This document shows, piece after piece, positions 43,729 through 54,209 of a stretch of 64,000 bases of DNA. Numbering within the stretch: position 1 is the first letter of the stretch; every line of letters begins with the position of its first letter. A program made the translations under genes and the position numbers. The notes beneath the pieces were generated by a model. That model was given only the letters and a program-made list of their open reading frames with translations, searched no databases and had not been told where the DNA came from. The stretch comes from Pseudomonadota bacterium (lineage in GTDB: Bacteria > Pseudomonadota > Alphaproteobacteria > Sneathiellales > Sneathiellaceae). Where the stretch lies: contig JANSXH010000014.1 of assembly GCA_024743055.1 (NCBI GenBank), forward strand, positions 1 to 64,000. Direction: 5' to 3'.

Positions 43729-46041
43729 CTATCGCCTTTTCGCCTTGTTGAGTGCCCGTTTCTTACCCTTCGGCATTGTTTTCTTCTTCTTTTTTATAGG
43801 CTTAGAGCTTGCTGTTCGTTTTTTTGTAGGCTGCCGCGTACCTCGTCTTTTGGGCCGTCCATCTGTATCGGATCTCGCAGATCCATCATCATTGGCAACT
43901 TCAACGATCATGCTGCCGGTCACAATATCCACCTCCCGAAGGCGGACGACAACCCTGTCAGCGAGACGGAAAATCTGACCGGTTCGCTCACCAACCAGCA
44001 TATGTCGATCCGCATCAAATCGGAAATAGTCTCTTCCAAGTGTGGAAATAGGGGCGAGCGCATCGGCTCCGGTGTCATCAAAGCTGACAAACAATCCTGC
44101 GCGGGTCACTCCGGAAACCTTTGCTTGAAATGCCTCTCCGACCTTGTTTGCCAGGAAAACCGCTGTAAACCTGTCGTTGGTCTCCCGTTCAGCGACCATA
44201 GCCCTACGTTCGAGACCAGAAATTTGCTCGCCAATGGCTTCAAAGGCCGTCGCCTCATCTTCCTTCAACCCGCCATCACCGAGGCTTAAAGCTGAAATCA
44301 AGCTGCGATGAACCAGCAAATCAGCATACCGCCGTATCGGTGAGGTGAAATGGGCGTAGTTTTTCAGGTTGAGGCCAAAATGGTGAAGATTATTTGGGCT
44401 ATATACAGCTTGCGACTGAGACCGCAGGATCAATGAACTGACGAGTTCCCGATCCAGCTCGGTCTCCACCTGATTAAGGATTCGATTGAAGGTCGCGGTC
44501 TTCATAACCTGGCCCTTGGCAAAGCTGATCTTCATATCCTGCAGGGTCTCATGCAATCCTTCCAGCTTGTCTGTGGCCGGAGGCTCATGAACCCTGAACA
44601 TGCAAGGTGCCTTCTTTCGGATCAGTTCTTCCGACGCCGCTACGTTGGCTTGAATCATAAACTCTTCAATCAGCATATGGGCTTCAAACCGTTGTTTTTT
44701 ATGCACAGCCTTTATAAATCCATCTTCACCCAACTCGATTTGTCGTTCTGGAAGGTCCAGATCAAGTGGCTGGCGCTGGCTGCGGGCTTTTTTAAGGGCC
44801 GCATAGGCGCCAAATAATGGCAGGATGACCTTTTCCTTCAAAGAATCTGTGTCGGCATCTCCGTGGCCCTCCCAGGCCTGTTGTGCCTGGGTATAGGTAA
44901 GGGAAGCCGTACTTCTAATCAAAGCCCGCATAAATTCATGGCGCCTTTTTACACCATCCTTATCGAACCACATCTTTACAGCCAGAACCGGCCGATCAAC
45001 GTTTTCATGCAGGGAACAGAGGTCACTTGAGAGCTCATGAGGTAGCATCGGGACAACACGATCCGGAAAATAAACACTATTTCCCCGATTTTTAGCAGAT
45101 ATATCTAAGGCAGAGCCTGAAGTAACGTAATGAGCAACGTCGGCAATGGCGACGATGACCTGCCACCCACCTGCATTTTTCGGATCATCATCTTTTGCTG
45201 CCCAGACAGCATCATCACGATCACGGGCATCGGCCGGATCAATGGTAATCAGGGGGACATCGCGAAGATCAGTGCGCTTTCCAAGTTTGACCGGTTTAGC
45301 GGCGAGCGCCTCTTTAAGTACATTCTCGGAAAACTCAAAGGGAATACCGTGGGCATGAATGGCAATCATGCTAACTGAGGCGGCATCCCCCATGGGACCC
45401 AAGCGTTCGGTTACTTTACCCTCAGGCAGGGCCATAAATTTCCCAGGCAAGATATCACAAAGTACAACTTCCCCTGTTTCAGCCCCCATGGAATTTTCTG
45501 CGCGAATGACGACTTCTTTTTTGAGTTTCCGGTTCGTTGGCTGAACCCGACCGTCTTTCCCTACTTTTGTGTAGACACCGAGGACAGGTCCCGAATTGGA
45601 CTGCAAATGGCGAATGGTACGGGCGCTATAGGTGCCGTCTTTCAAACGAGAAAGTCTCGCAAGGATTCGATCACTAACACCCGGTGCACGGCCGCGACTT
45701 TTGCTATCCTGAACCATATAGATCTTGGGAACCGGGCTGTCATCGTCCCAATTCAAAGGCTTGGCCAGAGCATCTCCATCCTGGTCAATATGGCTGATTT
45801 CGATGACAGTAACGGAGGGTAGGCTACCTGCCGGTGCAAGTTCTCTACCGCGACCCTTTTCAAGGACTCCCTCAGCAAGTAATTCTTTAAGGATCTGTTT
45901 CAAATAGATCCGGTCAGCCCCCTTTACATTGAAGGCTCTGGCGATTTCTCTCTTTCCAACCGGAGTTTCGCTTTCCTCGATAAAGTCGCGTATTTGCTCT
46001 TTTGTCGGCAGGGCCGGCTTATTTCCGGATTTGGACGTCAA
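43729..46041 (-). CDS. rnr: Ribonuclease R
   Basis: 770 residues: N-terminal helix-turn-helix-like and cold-shock domains, the RNB catalytic domain from about 265 with DPADARDRDDAVWA holding the Mg-binding aspartates, an S1 domain near 640-720 (GEAFQAKVSGVTRAGLFVSF), and a lysine-rich tail. 3'-5' exoribonuclease that degrades structured RNA. Lies 31 bp downstream of topA on the same strand. Confidence 0.95.
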   Translation of the reverse strand: MTSKSGNKPALPTKEQIRDFIEESETPVGKREIARAFNVKGADRIYLKQILKELLAEGVLEKGRGRELAPAGSLPSVTVIEISHIDQDGDALAKPLNWDDDSPVPKIYMVQDSKSRGRAPGVSDRILARLSRLKDGTYSARTIRHLQSNSGPVLGVYTKVGKDGRVQPTNRKLKKEVVIRAENSMGAETGEVVLCDILPGKFMALPEGKVTERLGPMGDAASVSMIAIHAHGIPFEFSENVLKEALAAKPVKLGKRTDLRDVPLITIDPADARDRDDAVWAAKDDDPKNAGGWQVIVAIADVAHYVTSGSALDISAKNRGNSVYFPDRVVPMLPHELSSDLCSLHENVDRPVLAVKMWFDKDGVKRRHEFMRALIRSTASLTYTQAQQAWEGHGDADTDSLKEKVILPLFGAYAALKKARSQRQPLDLDLPERQIELGEDGFIKAVHKKQRFEAHMLIEEFMIQANVAASEELIRKKAPCMFRVHEPPATDKLEGLHETLQDMKISFAKGQVMKTATFNRILNQVETELDRELVSSLILRSQSQAVYSPNNLHHFGLNLKNYAHFTSPIRRYADLLVHRSLISALSLGDGGLKEDEATAFEAIGEQISGLERRAMVAERETNDRFTAVFLANKVGEAFQAKVSGVTRAGLFVSFDDTGADALAPISTLGRDYFRFDADRHMLVGERTGQIFRLADRVVVRLREVDIVTGSMIVEVANDDGSARSDTDGRPKRRGTRQPTKKRTASSKPIKKKKKTMPKGKKRALNKAKRR

Positions 46042-46072
46042 AATTTCCTAATTTCCAAATGCATAGAGGCGG

Positions 46073-48664
46073 TTACTTGGCACCAGCCGAAGCATCTTTA
46101 TCAGCGGCTGATTTCTTTGCCTTTGCGGGTTTCTTCGCAAATTTCGGCTTTTTACCGCTTTTCTCAGCCCGGTCAGCTAGCAACTTGACTGATTCCTCCA
46201 AGGTAATCGTCATCGGGTCGGAGCTTTTGGGGATAGTTGCATTAATCCCGCCATGGGTGACATAGGCTCCGTAGCGCCCGTCCTTAACATTAATATCTGC
46301 CCCGTCTTGGGGGTGCTGGCCAACGACCCTAAGTGGTGGAGCAGCCCGACCATTGCCGCCCCTGGGTTTTGCCGCCGCCAGAAGCTCGACCGCTCGGTTC
46401 ATGCCGACGGTAAGCACTTCCATACTATTTGTCAGTTTTCCGTATTTCTTCTCACTTTCGACATAGGGGCCATAGCGACCAAGGCCTGCCGTGATCATTT
46501 TGCCGGTTTCAGGGTGCAGCCCGACATCTCTTGGCAAGGCCATGAGTTGAACCGCTAACTCGAAATCAATGGAATCAAGTGGGATGTCTTTTGGAATGGA
46601 AACCCGCTTGGGTTTTTTCTTGGGCTCAGGTTCCCCCAATTGCAGATAAGGGCCATAGGGGCCTTTGCGCAAGGTTATCATCAGCTCTGAGACTGGATCG
46701 ATCCCGAGTTCCTTTGGACCGTCACTGGCGGTAGCATCTGCTTCTTCTGTCGTTTCACCCAATTGCCGGGTAAACCTGCATTCCGGATAATTGGAACAAC
46801 CAATAAAGGCACCAAAGCGGCCGGTCTTCAAGCTCAAGCGGCCTTCATCGCATTTGGGACAAGCGCGCGGGTCTTTACCGTCTTCTGTTTCAGGGAAGAC
46901 ATGCGGGGCGAGAACCCGATTTAATTCTTCAAGTACATCTGAAACCCTGAGTTCCGCGGTTCCTTCGACGGACAGGTTGAAATCAAACCAGAAGTCTCTC
47001 AACACCTGTTTCCAGTCGATTTTTGCGTCGGAAATATCATCAAGTTTTTCTTCCAACTGGGCCGTAAAATCATACTCTACATAGCGGGTGAAGAAGGAGG
47101 ACAAGAAGGCGGTAACCAACTGACCTTTATCCTCTGGGATAAATCTTTTTTGATCCAGACGCACATAGGCGCGGTCCTGAAGTACCGAAATGATAGACGC
47201 ATAGGTGGACGGCCGGCCAATCCCCAGCTCTTCTAGCTTCTTGACAAGACTGGCTTCAGAATATCGGGGGGCTGGCTCCGTAAAATGCTGATCCTCACGC
47301 ACGATTTCCGTGTCTACCTTTGCGCCGGCTTCTATGGCCGGCAGGCGCTTGCCGCCCTCATCGTCCTGGGCATCGTCACGGCCTTCCTCATACAATTTCA
47401 AAAAGCCTGCAAACCGAACCACACTGCCGGTCGCTCTCAACGTTTGTCCAGCGCCATCAACAAAATCAATGGTCGTGCGCTCGATCTGGGCGCTTTCCAT
47501 CTGGCTGGCTACGGCCCTTTTCCAGATCAGCTCATACATCTTCAGATGCTCCTGATCGAGATACTTGGCCGCCATCGCAGGGGTTCGACCAAGGTCTGTA
47601 GGACGGATGGCCTCATGGGCTTCCTGGGCGTTTTTCGATTTGTTTTTATAAAAGCGAGGCTTTTCAGGAACAAACTCCGCACCGTATTCCTTGGCGATAA
47701 CCGCACGGGCTCCTTCAACGGCTTCATTGGCAAGGCTGACACCATCTGTTCTCATATAGGTAATCAGACCCTGCGTTTCTCCGCCGATGTCAAATCCTTC
47801 ATAGAGTTTCTGAGCGGCCATCATAGTGCGCTTGGCACCGTATCCAAGCTTACGCGACGCTTCCTGCTGCAACGTTGATGTGGTGAACGGAGGTGAAGGG
47901 TTCCGCTTGGTCGGTTTTTTTGTGACATCAGCGACTGCGAAGTCGCCGGCTCTTACTTTTTCAGCCGCGGCAAGCGCTGTTTCTGAATTGGGAAGGGAGA
48001 ATTTTTCTAGCTTTTTGCCATCCAAATGAGTGAGGCGGGCGGTGATTTTATCTTTCTTCTCCGTCAGAAAATCCGCATCGATTGTCCAATACTCTTCAGG
48101 GACAAAAGCCTCGATCTCAAGCTCTCGCTCACAAATAAGGCGCAATGCCACCGATTGGACGCGGCCAGCTGACTTTGCACCTGGCAATTTTCTCCAGAGC
48201 ACCGGTGATAATGTGAAGCCAACAAGATAATCGAGGGCGCGGCGAGCTTGCTGGGCATTGACTAGATTCATGTCAAGTTCCCGTGGATGAGCTATACCAT
48301 CAAGCACGGCGCGTTTCGTAATCTCATTGAATACCACTCGGCTGACTTTGGCCGTTTTGAGCTTTTTCTTTTCCTCCATCACCTTCATGACATGCCAGGC
48401 AATGGCTTCTCCTTCCCGGTCCGGGTCAGTGGCGAGATAGAGATTTTCAGCGTCTTTCAAGGCGTCTGCAATGGCTTTGATATGTTTTGCCGATTTCGCA
48501 TCATTTTGATAATCCATGGCAAAATCTTCATCCGGCTTGACCGACCCATCTTTGGATGGGAGGTCACGGATATGGCCGTAAGACGCAAGGACCGTATAAT
48601 CCTTGCCAAGATATTTATTGATTGTCTTGGCTTTTGCTGGAGACTCGACGACGACTACGTTCAT
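46073..48664 (-). CDS. topA: DNA topoisomerase I
   Basis: 863 residues. The TOPRIM domain begins VVVESPAKAKTINKYLG with acidic DPDREGE at about 99-105; the catalytic Tyr lies in GLITYMRTDG. The C-terminal region has one cysteine zinc ribbon (CPKC...CSNYPEC) followed by zinc-less repeats, each with GRYGPYV or GPYGPYL, and a lysine/alanine-rich tail. Relaxes negative supercoils. Downstream of dprA with a 70-bp gap, upstream of rnr. Confidence 0.96.
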   Translation of the reverse strand: MNVVVVESPAKAKTINKYLGKDYTVLASYGHIRDLPSKDGSVKPDEDFAMDYQNDAKSAKHIKAIADALKDAENLYLATDPDREGEAIAWHVMKVMEEKKKLKTAKVSRVVFNEITKRAVLDGIAHPRELDMNLVNAQQARRALDYLVGFTLSPVLWRKLPGAKSAGRVQSVALRLICERELEIEAFVPEEYWTIDADFLTEKKDKITARLTHLDGKKLEKFSLPNSETALAAAEKVRAGDFAVADVTKKPTKRNPSPPFTTSTLQQEASRKLGYGAKRTMMAAQKLYEGFDIGGETQGLITYMRTDGVSLANEAVEGARAVIAKEYGAEFVPEKPRFYKNKSKNAQEAHEAIRPTDLGRTPAMAAKYLDQEHLKMYELIWKRAVASQMESAQIERTTIDFVDGAGQTLRATGSVVRFAGFLKLYEEGRDDAQDDEGGKRLPAIEAGAKVDTEIVREDQHFTEPAPRYSEASLVKKLEELGIGRPSTYASIISVLQDRAYVRLDQKRFIPEDKGQLVTAFLSSFFTRYVEYDFTAQLEEKLDDISDAKIDWKQVLRDFWFDFNLSVEGTAELRVSDVLEELNRVLAPHVFPETEDGKDPRACPKCDEGRLSLKTGRFGAFIGCSNYPECRFTRQLGETTEEADATASDGPKELGIDPVSELMITLRKGPYGPYLQLGEPEPKKKPKRVSIPKDIPLDSIDFELAVQLMALPRDVGLHPETGKMITAGLGRYGPYVESEKKYGKLTNSMEVLTVGMNRAVELLAAAKPRGGNGRAAPPLRVVGQHPQDGADINVKDGRYGAYVTHGGINATIPKSSDPMTITLEESVKLLADRAEKSGKKPKFAKKPAKAKKSAADKDASAGAK

Positions 48665-48734
48665 GAAAACACCGCGAACTTTCTTTCGATTCAGGGTCCG
48701 ATCATTGACCCCATTCCCGTCATATATAGAGACG

Positions 48735-49856
48735 CTATTCGATGATGGAAACCCTGTTTCCGAAATGGCGTTCTATTCTGCCTGCTAGTTCGAGTTCAAG
48801 TAAAATCGTCAAAACAATTGCAGGAGGCATTTGCGTCAGTCGAATTATTTCATCGATTTCCACAGGTGTCGGGCATAGAAGGGAGATGATTTTCGGACGT
48901 GCTTTAGTAAGTTCCTGCTCGTCCGGAATCAAGGGCTGGTGGAAAGGGAGGGGCGGCTGATCCGGCTCTTCTAAGGGACGGCGCATTGCAGTTTGTAATA
49001 CCGCAAGGATGTCGTCAGCTGATTCGACCAGTACCGCGCCACTCCTGATTAGGTTGTTTGTCCCCCTTGACCTTGGATCCATAGGTGACCCTGGAACCGC
49101 GAAAACATCGCGATCTTGTTCCAATGCCATACGGGCTGTGATCAGTGAGCCTGACTTTGGAGAAGCCTCAACCACAAGCACCCCTAAGCTCATACCGGAA
49201 ATAATTCTATTGCGTCTTGGAAAATGTCGGGCTTGGGGCACTGTACCAATTGACTGTTCGGCAACGACGCATCCTCTGTCGAATATACTGTTTTGTAATT
49301 CGGTATTTTCGCGGGGATAGAAGTAATCTACGCCGCCTCCCACAACTGCCACCGTACCGGCATCAAGTGATGCCTGATGTGCAGAAGTATCGATGCCGCG
49401 AGCTAGGCCGGAGGTGATTACAATATTTGCCTGGCAAAGTTCGCGAGCGATATTTTCGGTGAGTCGCATGGCAACAGCTGAAGCGTTGCGCGCTCCCACA
49501 ATAGCCATCATGTTTCTTGACAGCAATTGGCGATGGCCACGAATGGCGATCACAGGTGGCGGGTCGGCGATCATTCTCAGTCTTGCAGGATAATCAGGTT
49601 CGCATGCTGCGATCAGTTCAGCACCAAAATTATGAAGATTTTCGATTTCCTTTTTTGCCAATGACAGTGGAAATATTCGAATGGGCTTCTTCCTGCCGCC
49701 TTTGCGGGCCAAATCAGGAAGGGTTTCAAGGGACTTTGATGCCGAACCATATCTGTTGAGGAGCTGAAAAAATGTTATCGGACCTACATTTTCTGACCTA
49801 ATCAATCGAAGCCAGGCGACCCTCTCATCGGAGGAAAGTTCTTGAGATGTCTGCAT
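48735..49856 (-). CDS. dprA: DNA-processing protein DprA/Smf
   Basis: 373 residues. N-terminal SAM-like helices, the Rossmann-like domain with MMAIVGARNASAVAMR and ITSGLARGIDTSAHQASL, and a C-terminal winged helix (residues about 305-373, EIDEIIRLTQMPPAIVLTILLELELAGRI). Loads RecA on incoming single-stranded DNA in natural transformation. Adjacent to topA as in many bacteria. No other competence gene is in view. Confidence 0.94.
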   Translation of the reverse strand: MQTSQELSSDERVAWLRLIRSENVGPITFFQLLNRYGSASKSLETLPDLARKGGRKKPIRIFPLSLAKKEIENLHNFGAELIAACEPDYPARLRMIADPPPVIAIRGHRQLLSRNMMAIVGARNASAVAMRLTENIARELCQANIVITSGLARGIDTSAHQASLDAGTVAVVGGGVDYFYPRENTELQNSIFDRGCVVAEQSIGTVPQARHFPRRNRIISGMSLGVLVVEASPKSGSLITARMALEQDRDVFAVPGSPMDPRSRGTNNLIRSGAVLVESADDILAVLQTAMRRPLEEPDQPPLPFHQPLIPDEQELTKARPKIISLLCPTPVEIDEIIRLTQMPPAIVLTILLELELAGRIERHFGNRVSIIE

Positions 49857-50409
49857 GTCTTCAAAAGTGACAGGAAAACATCAATCGCGTCAATAGAAAT
49901 TACTTTTCTTTAATTCACTCTATAGGGTTGTATAGTTTGCTGCTTCAACCCGGAGATTTTTTATAGGCAAGACTTGTTAGCTTTCGGGAAATTCGGTGAG
50001 GTGTCAAAGATTCGTGTCAAAATGCAACGCCGGCGTTTCTTAAGCAACAGTGGTTCTTTCGCATTAGGTAAAGGTTGAAGTAGGGAGGTTGATAGCTCCA
50101 ACTCCGGGGCAGTCTCAGAAATAGGGAGCATTTGGGGGATGCATTTTGATCGTAACAGCTGGCTGCGCTTGTAGGTGTCGTTCATATATGTACGAATGAA
50201 GGTTTGCTGTCGAAACTTCATGTTACGCTTTTGTACAAGAGCTTGCTGCTGAAATCTCCGATAGGCAGGATGGAAAGAACCGTTAGGCGCTATAAACATC
50301 ATTAATGAACCAGCCTTTGTAAATTATTCGACCACAAGCCTCTTGCGGAGATGCACCCTTTTAAATTGTTATTAATTTATTTTTTTCAACTTATAAAGAA
50401 GGGCTTTGG
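49857..50409. other. 553-bp region between dprA and plsY
   Basis: Contains only one weak ORF (49961-50302, minus). AT-rich near 49900-49940 (ctatagggttgtatagttt), which could be a promoter for a leftward transcript. No RNA gene recognised. Confidence 0.4.
49961..50302 (-). CDS. Weak ORF, 113 residues
   Basis: Basic, lysine/arginine-rich in its last third (LLLKKRRRC) with no recognisable domain or signal. The ATG pair at 50302 has only a distant AAAGG upstream, so the ribosome site is poor. It fills most of an otherwise empty 553-bp gap, which is the main reason to list it. It could equally be chance. Confidence 0.25.
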   Translation of the reverse strand: MMFIAPNGSFHPAYRRFQQQALVQKRNMKFRQQTFIRTYMNDTYKRSQLLRSKCIPQMLPISETAPELELSTSLLQPLPNAKEPLLLKKRRRCILTRIFDTSPNFPKANKSCL

Positions 50410-51057
50410 TCATTTTTTCCCAATTTTTGGCTCTGTTCCTTTAAGCAACCGGGCGATATTTTGGTGATGCCGAATGAATATGAATACGGCCATAAAGGCT
50501 GCCAGCTCAATGCGCTGAAGATCCCCGAAATATTGCCCCCAAATTGGCGAATAATTCATCAGCAAATACACATAAACCGGAGATAGCGCTGCACAAACCA
50601 AGGCTGACAAGGACGACATGCGGAATATGACGGCGGTCAATAACCAGGTTAAGCCAACAGCCAATCCAGCGGGCCAGCTGATAGCGAACATGACGCCGAT
50701 AAAGGTAGCAACCCCTTTACCCCCCTTAAATTTGAGCCAAATTGGGAAAAGATGCCCAATAAAGGCGCCACCACCGGCTAGAACAGCGTAGTCTTGTGTC
50801 AGGAAAATGTTGGCGAGGATGACCAAAATAGCGCCTTTGCCACCGTCCAGGATCACAGTTGCCAGGGCCAGACCTTTGTTGCCAGTACGCAGCACATTGG
50901 TTGCCCCGATATTACCTGAGCCAATGTTTCGAATATCGCCGAGACCAGCAAGCTTCGTTAAAACAAGGCCAAAAGGGATCGATCCGATCAGATACCCGAT
51001 TAGGGCCGCTGCATAAAAAGGCCAGGTATAGCTAAAATCTCCCAAGGGATCCGGCAT
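50410..51057 (-). CDS. plsY: Glycerol-3-phosphate acyltransferase PlsY
   Basis: 215 residues, about five membrane helices. The family motifs GSIPFGLVLTKLAGLGDIRNIGSGNIGATNVLR (residues 26-58), HLFPIWLKFKGGKGVATF and the later VCAALSPV segment are all seen. Transfers acyl from acyl phosphate to glycerol-3-P, the first step of phospholipid synthesis. Nine bp downstream of the pyrC-like gene. Confidence 0.95.
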   Translation of the reverse strand: MPDPLGDFSYTWPFYAAALIGYLIGSIPFGLVLTKLAGLGDIRNIGSGNIGATNVLRTGNKGLALATVILDGGKGAILVILANIFLTQDYAVLAGGGAFIGHLFPIWLKFKGGKGVATFIGVMFAISWPAGLAVGLTWLLTAVIFRMSSLSALVCAALSPVYVYLLMNYSPIWGQYFGDLQRIELAAFMAVFIFIRHHQNIARLLKGTEPKIGKK

Positions 51058-51066
51058 GGTCTTGTC

Positions 51067-52356
51067 CTATAATTTGAAGACGGAAGCGCCGCCGACAAAT
51101 GTTTCTTTAACACGACCCTGCAGCAAATGCCCATCAAATGCGGTATTCTTTGATTTGGATTTGAGGCTATCACCGTCCACCTGCCAGGGGATTTCCGTAT
51201 CAAACAAAATCAGATCCGCCGCCGCTCCTTTTTTAAGCTGGCCAGCATCCAAACCCAATAGCTTGGCCGGTGCTACAGTCATTGTATGAAGCAGGTCAAG
51301 GAGCCCTATGTCTTTGTTATGAAAAAGTCTCAGGCTAACCGGTAGCATGGTCTCAAGGCCAATCACACCAGGTTTCGCCTGAGCAAAAGGCAGGCGCTTG
51401 CTGTCAGCGCTTTGCGGTAGATGCTGGGAGGAAATAATGTCAATCGTACCGTCCTTTAAGGCTTCAATGACAGCTAGCCGATCTTCTTCCTGGCGCAAAG
51501 GCGGTGAGACACGGGCGAAAGTTCGGTATTCACCAACTTCCAGATCATTGAGCGCATGGTAGTGTGGGGCCGTTCCTGCTGTTACTGAAAGACCTTGTGC
51601 TTTCGCACGACGGATACTGTTGAGGGCATCGGCTGTGCTCAAATGGGCAGCATGCCAGCGGGCGCCCGTCATCTCGACGAGACGTATATCCCGCTCCACC
51701 AGGATTGCTTCTGCGCAAGTAGGTATGGATTTGAGCCCCATCAATGTTGCCATCTGGCCGCCAGTCATCACCCCACCCGCCGCCAGGTTTGGCTCTTCAG
51801 CATGAACAATGACAGGCAGATTAAACATTTTGGAATAGGCGAGGGCCCGGCGCATTAAATTGATATTGCCAATAGCAAACTGGCCATCGCTAACGGCGAC
51901 CACACCGGCATCTGCCAGCAGTCCAAATTCCGCCATCTCCGAGCCTTCCAGGCCCTTGGTCAGCGCACCAGTGATACAGATATTCACGGGGCAGGTAGTT
52001 TTGGCTCGCCTTGATACCAGCTCAACAAGAGCGGGGTCATCAATAACCGGTTCCGTTGCCGCCATGGCATTTATGGTTGTCACACCTCCGGCTGCTGCAG
52101 CGGCACCCGCTGTCGCCATGGTCTCCCGATGTTCTTTTCCAGGCTCACAGAGATAGGCATGAGCATCGACAAGGCCGGGTGATAAGTTAAGACCGTTACA
52201 ATCCTGAACCTCTGTTCCGTCCGGAAGAGTGCCCTCTTTGATTTCTGGGCCCCAATCAAGAATCTTTCCATCCTTTATCAGGACGCCACCTGATCCCTCG
52301 GTCCGGGTTGCAGGATCCAGCAGGTGGGCGTTGGTCAAGGCAAAGGGCGCTGTCAT
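51067..52356 (-). CDS. Dihydroorotase-like protein lacking catalytic residues (PyrX-like)
   Basis: 429 residues, amidohydrolase fold. The metal-binding HxH is DAHAYLCEPG: H66 is there, but the second His is Y68, and the substrate Arg is C70. The catalytic segment usually TDHAPH reads SQHLPQ, so the Asp is Q311 and the His Q315. H185 and H238 are kept. In Pseudomonas such inactive paralogues (PyrX) hold PyrB in its dodecamer. The gene lies directly before pyrB's stop on the same strand (pyrB stop 52357, this ATG 52356), so a structural partner role is likely. Annotation as pyrC would mislead. A genuine dihydroorotase should be elsewhere. Confidence 0.85.
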   Translation of the reverse strand: MTAPFALTNAHLLDPATRTEGSGGVLIKDGKILDWGPEIKEGTLPDGTEVQDCNGLNLSPGLVDAHAYLCEPGKEHRETMATAGAAAAAGGVTTINAMAATEPVIDDPALVELVSRRAKTTCPVNICITGALTKGLEGSEMAEFGLLADAGVVAVSDGQFAIGNINLMRRALAYSKMFNLPVIVHAEEPNLAAGGVMTGGQMATLMGLKSIPTCAEAILVERDIRLVEMTGARWHAAHLSTADALNSIRRAKAQGLSVTAGTAPHYHALNDLEVGEYRTFARVSPPLRQEEDRLAVIEALKDGTIDIISSQHLPQSADSKRLPFAQAKPGVIGLETMLPVSLRLFHNKDIGLLDLLHTMTVAPAKLLGLDAGQLKKGAAADLILFDTEIPWQVDGDSLKSKSKNTAFDGHLLQGRVKETFVGGASVFKL

Positions 52357-53301
52357 TTATTTGCCCTCCCTTGTCAGAAGATCAAGGCAGGCCATTCGCA
52401 CGGCAACGCCCATTTCCACTTGTTCTGAAATAGCGCTGATATTCAAATCATCGGCTATCTCCGAATCTATTTCGACCCCTCGGTTCATAGGGCCCGGATG
52501 CATGATAAGCGCGTCCGGTTTCGCATGTTTCAACTTCTCTTTGTCCAGGCCGAAAAATTTGAAATATTCGCGAATGGACGGAACGAATGATCCTTGCATG
52601 CGCTCCGTCTGCAGTCTTAGCATCATGACGATATCTGCATCTTTGAGCCCCTCTGCCATGGTGTAAAATACTTCAGCACCCAGTTTATTGGCGTTGGAGG
52701 GAACCAGAGTTGTTGGCCCGACGACACGGACCCGGGCACCCATTATATTCAGAAGGGCAATGTTTGACCGGGCAACCCGGCTATGCTGAATATCCCCGCA
52801 AATGGCGACTGTAAGCCCTTCCAGGCGACCTTTTCGCCGCCGTATGGTGAGAGCATCCAGAAGTGCCTGTGTTGGGTGCTCGTGACTTCCGTCTCCGCCG
52901 TTAATAACTGCACAGTCGACTTTTTGGCTCAGTAGATGCGGTGCGCCCGAATCAGAGTGTCGGATGACTAGGACGTCTGGGTGCATAGCATTGAGGGTCA
53001 TGGCCGTATCAATTAGGGTTTCCCCTTTTTTCACGGAACTGGAGCCGACCGACATATTGATCACATCCGCCCCAAGCCGTTTACCGGCAAGTTCAAAGGA
53101 TGTTCGGGTCCGGGTCGAGTTTTCAAAAAACAGATTGATCTGGGTTTTGCCCCGAAGGATGGACTGTTTTTTATCAGGAGTGCGAGAAAGGTTGGCATAG
53201 GATTCCGCCAGATCAAGCAATTGATTGATATCACCCGCCCCGAGGCGCGCAATGTCAAGGAGATGCCGGTGGGCAAATCGATTGGTGTCTAAGCTGGTCA
53301 T
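52357..53301 (-). CDS. pyrB: Aspartate carbamoyltransferase catalytic subunit
   Basis: 314 residues. Carbamoyl-phosphate site [16 protein letters not shown], the [10 protein letters not shown] motif and the LRLQTERM aspartate-loop region are clear. Second step of pyrimidine synthesis. No pyrI regulatory subunit gene; the PyrX-like gene directly follows with no gap, as in the Pseudomonas class A ATCase. ATG 53301. Confidence 0.95.
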   Translation of the reverse strand: MTSLDTNRFAHRHLLDIARLGAGDINQLLDLAESYANLSRTPDKKQSILRGKTQINLFFENSTRTRTSFELAGKRLGADVINMSVGSSSVKKGETLIDTAMTLNAMHPDVLVIRHSDSGAPHLLSQKVDCAVINGGDGSHEHPTQALLDALTIRRRKGRLEGLTVAICGDIQHSRVARSNIALLNIMGARVRVVGPTTLVPSNANKLGAEVFYTMAEGLKDADIVMMLRLQTERMQGSFVPSIREYFKFFGLDKEKLKHAKPDALIMHPGPMNRGVEIDSEIADDLNISAISEQVEMGVAVRMACLDLLTREGK

Positions 53302-53357
53302 TAAAAGGAAACTGTATAGCTAGCTTAGTGGAAAGGGGCAATAGCCCGATTAAAAAT

Positions 53358-53870
53358 TTATGGCAGTGAATCCAAGGCACCTTGAAGGATGTAGGCCGCA
53401 GCCATCTTATCAACGGCTTCCGCCCGTTTAGCCCGTGATGTGTCAGCTTCCAACAGTGTGCGAGTCACAGCGACAGTAGAGAGCCTCTCGTCCCAAAAAC
53501 ACATGGGAAAGTCAAAATACTCCTCCAAATTTTTTTGAAACTGACGAATCGACTGCGCGCGTGGACCCTCACTGCCATCCATATTGACCGGCAATCCAAT
53601 GACAAATGCGCCGACGGAATGTTCATCGACAATCTTCTTGAGCACGGCCATGTCTTGTTTGAATTTCGTACGCTTGATTGTCAGAAGCGGACTTCCTATT
53701 TTCAGGGAGATATCTGACAGCGCAAGACCGATGGTCTTGGTGCCGGGATCCAGCCCGAGCAGCCTTTTTTTCTCAGGCAGCAAATGTTTAAGATGGGTGG
53801 GGTTGCCGAGGAGCATCGCTTGCGTTAATTTGCGGCCAAAGTCGGTTTGGCCCATGTTTCCAAATATCAA
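53358..53870 (-). CDS. ruvX: Holliday-junction resolvase-like YqgF/RuvX
   Basis: 170 residues, RNase H fold. [16 protein letters not shown] is the catalytic start, [17 protein letters not shown] and [15 protein letters not shown] follow. Proposed to act in pre-16S rRNA processing or Holliday junction work. Its N-terminus has about 35 residues before the core, longer than most, so a downstream start is possible. Precedes pyrB, divergent from gatC. Confidence 0.9.
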   Translation of the reverse strand: MIFGNMGQTDFGRKLTQAMLLGNPTHLKHLLPEKKRLLGLDPGTKTIGLALSDISLKIGSPLLTIKRTKFKQDMAVLKKIVDEHSVGAFVIGLPVNMDGSEGPRAQSIRQFQKNLEEYFDFPMCFWDERLSTVAVTRTLLEADTSRAKRAEAVDKMAAAYILQGALDSLP

Positions 53871-53921
53871 ACATTCCGGACCGACCTTCCGGATAAGCTC
53901 TTTTACAGCAAAGGGTGACAG

Positions 53922-54209
53922 ATGTCGCTTGATAAAGCCACTGTGGCAAAAGTAGCCAATTTAGCGCGGATCAAGGTTGAGGAAAAAGACCTCGAACCTA
54001 TGGCAGCTGAATTGAATAATATCCTCGGTTGGATCGAACAGCTGGGCGAGGTGGATACAGAGACAACGATGCCGATGACATCGGTCGCGGACATGAAACT
54101 CCGTTGGCGCGCCGATGAGGTGACGGATGGAGGATATGCCGAAGAGGTTGTCGCCAATGCTCCGTCGAGCGAAGATAACTTCTTCGCTGTGCCGAAGGTG
54201 ATCGAATAA
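53922..54209 (+). CDS. gatC: Asp/Glu-tRNA amidotransferase subunit C
   Basis: 95 residues. GatC pattern: [36 protein letters not shown] and [14 protein letters not shown]. Scaffold between GatA and GatB. Stop codon overlaps the gatA ATG by one base (TAATG). Confidence 0.95.
   Translation: MSLDKATVAKVANLARIKVEEKDLEPMAAELNNILGWIEQLGEVDTETTMPMTSVADMKLRWRADEVTDGGYAEEVVANAPSSEDNFFAVPKVIE

Noticed and set aside
47285..47878. 197-codon plus-strand ORF opposite topA
   Set aside because: Antisense to conserved topoisomerase sequence.
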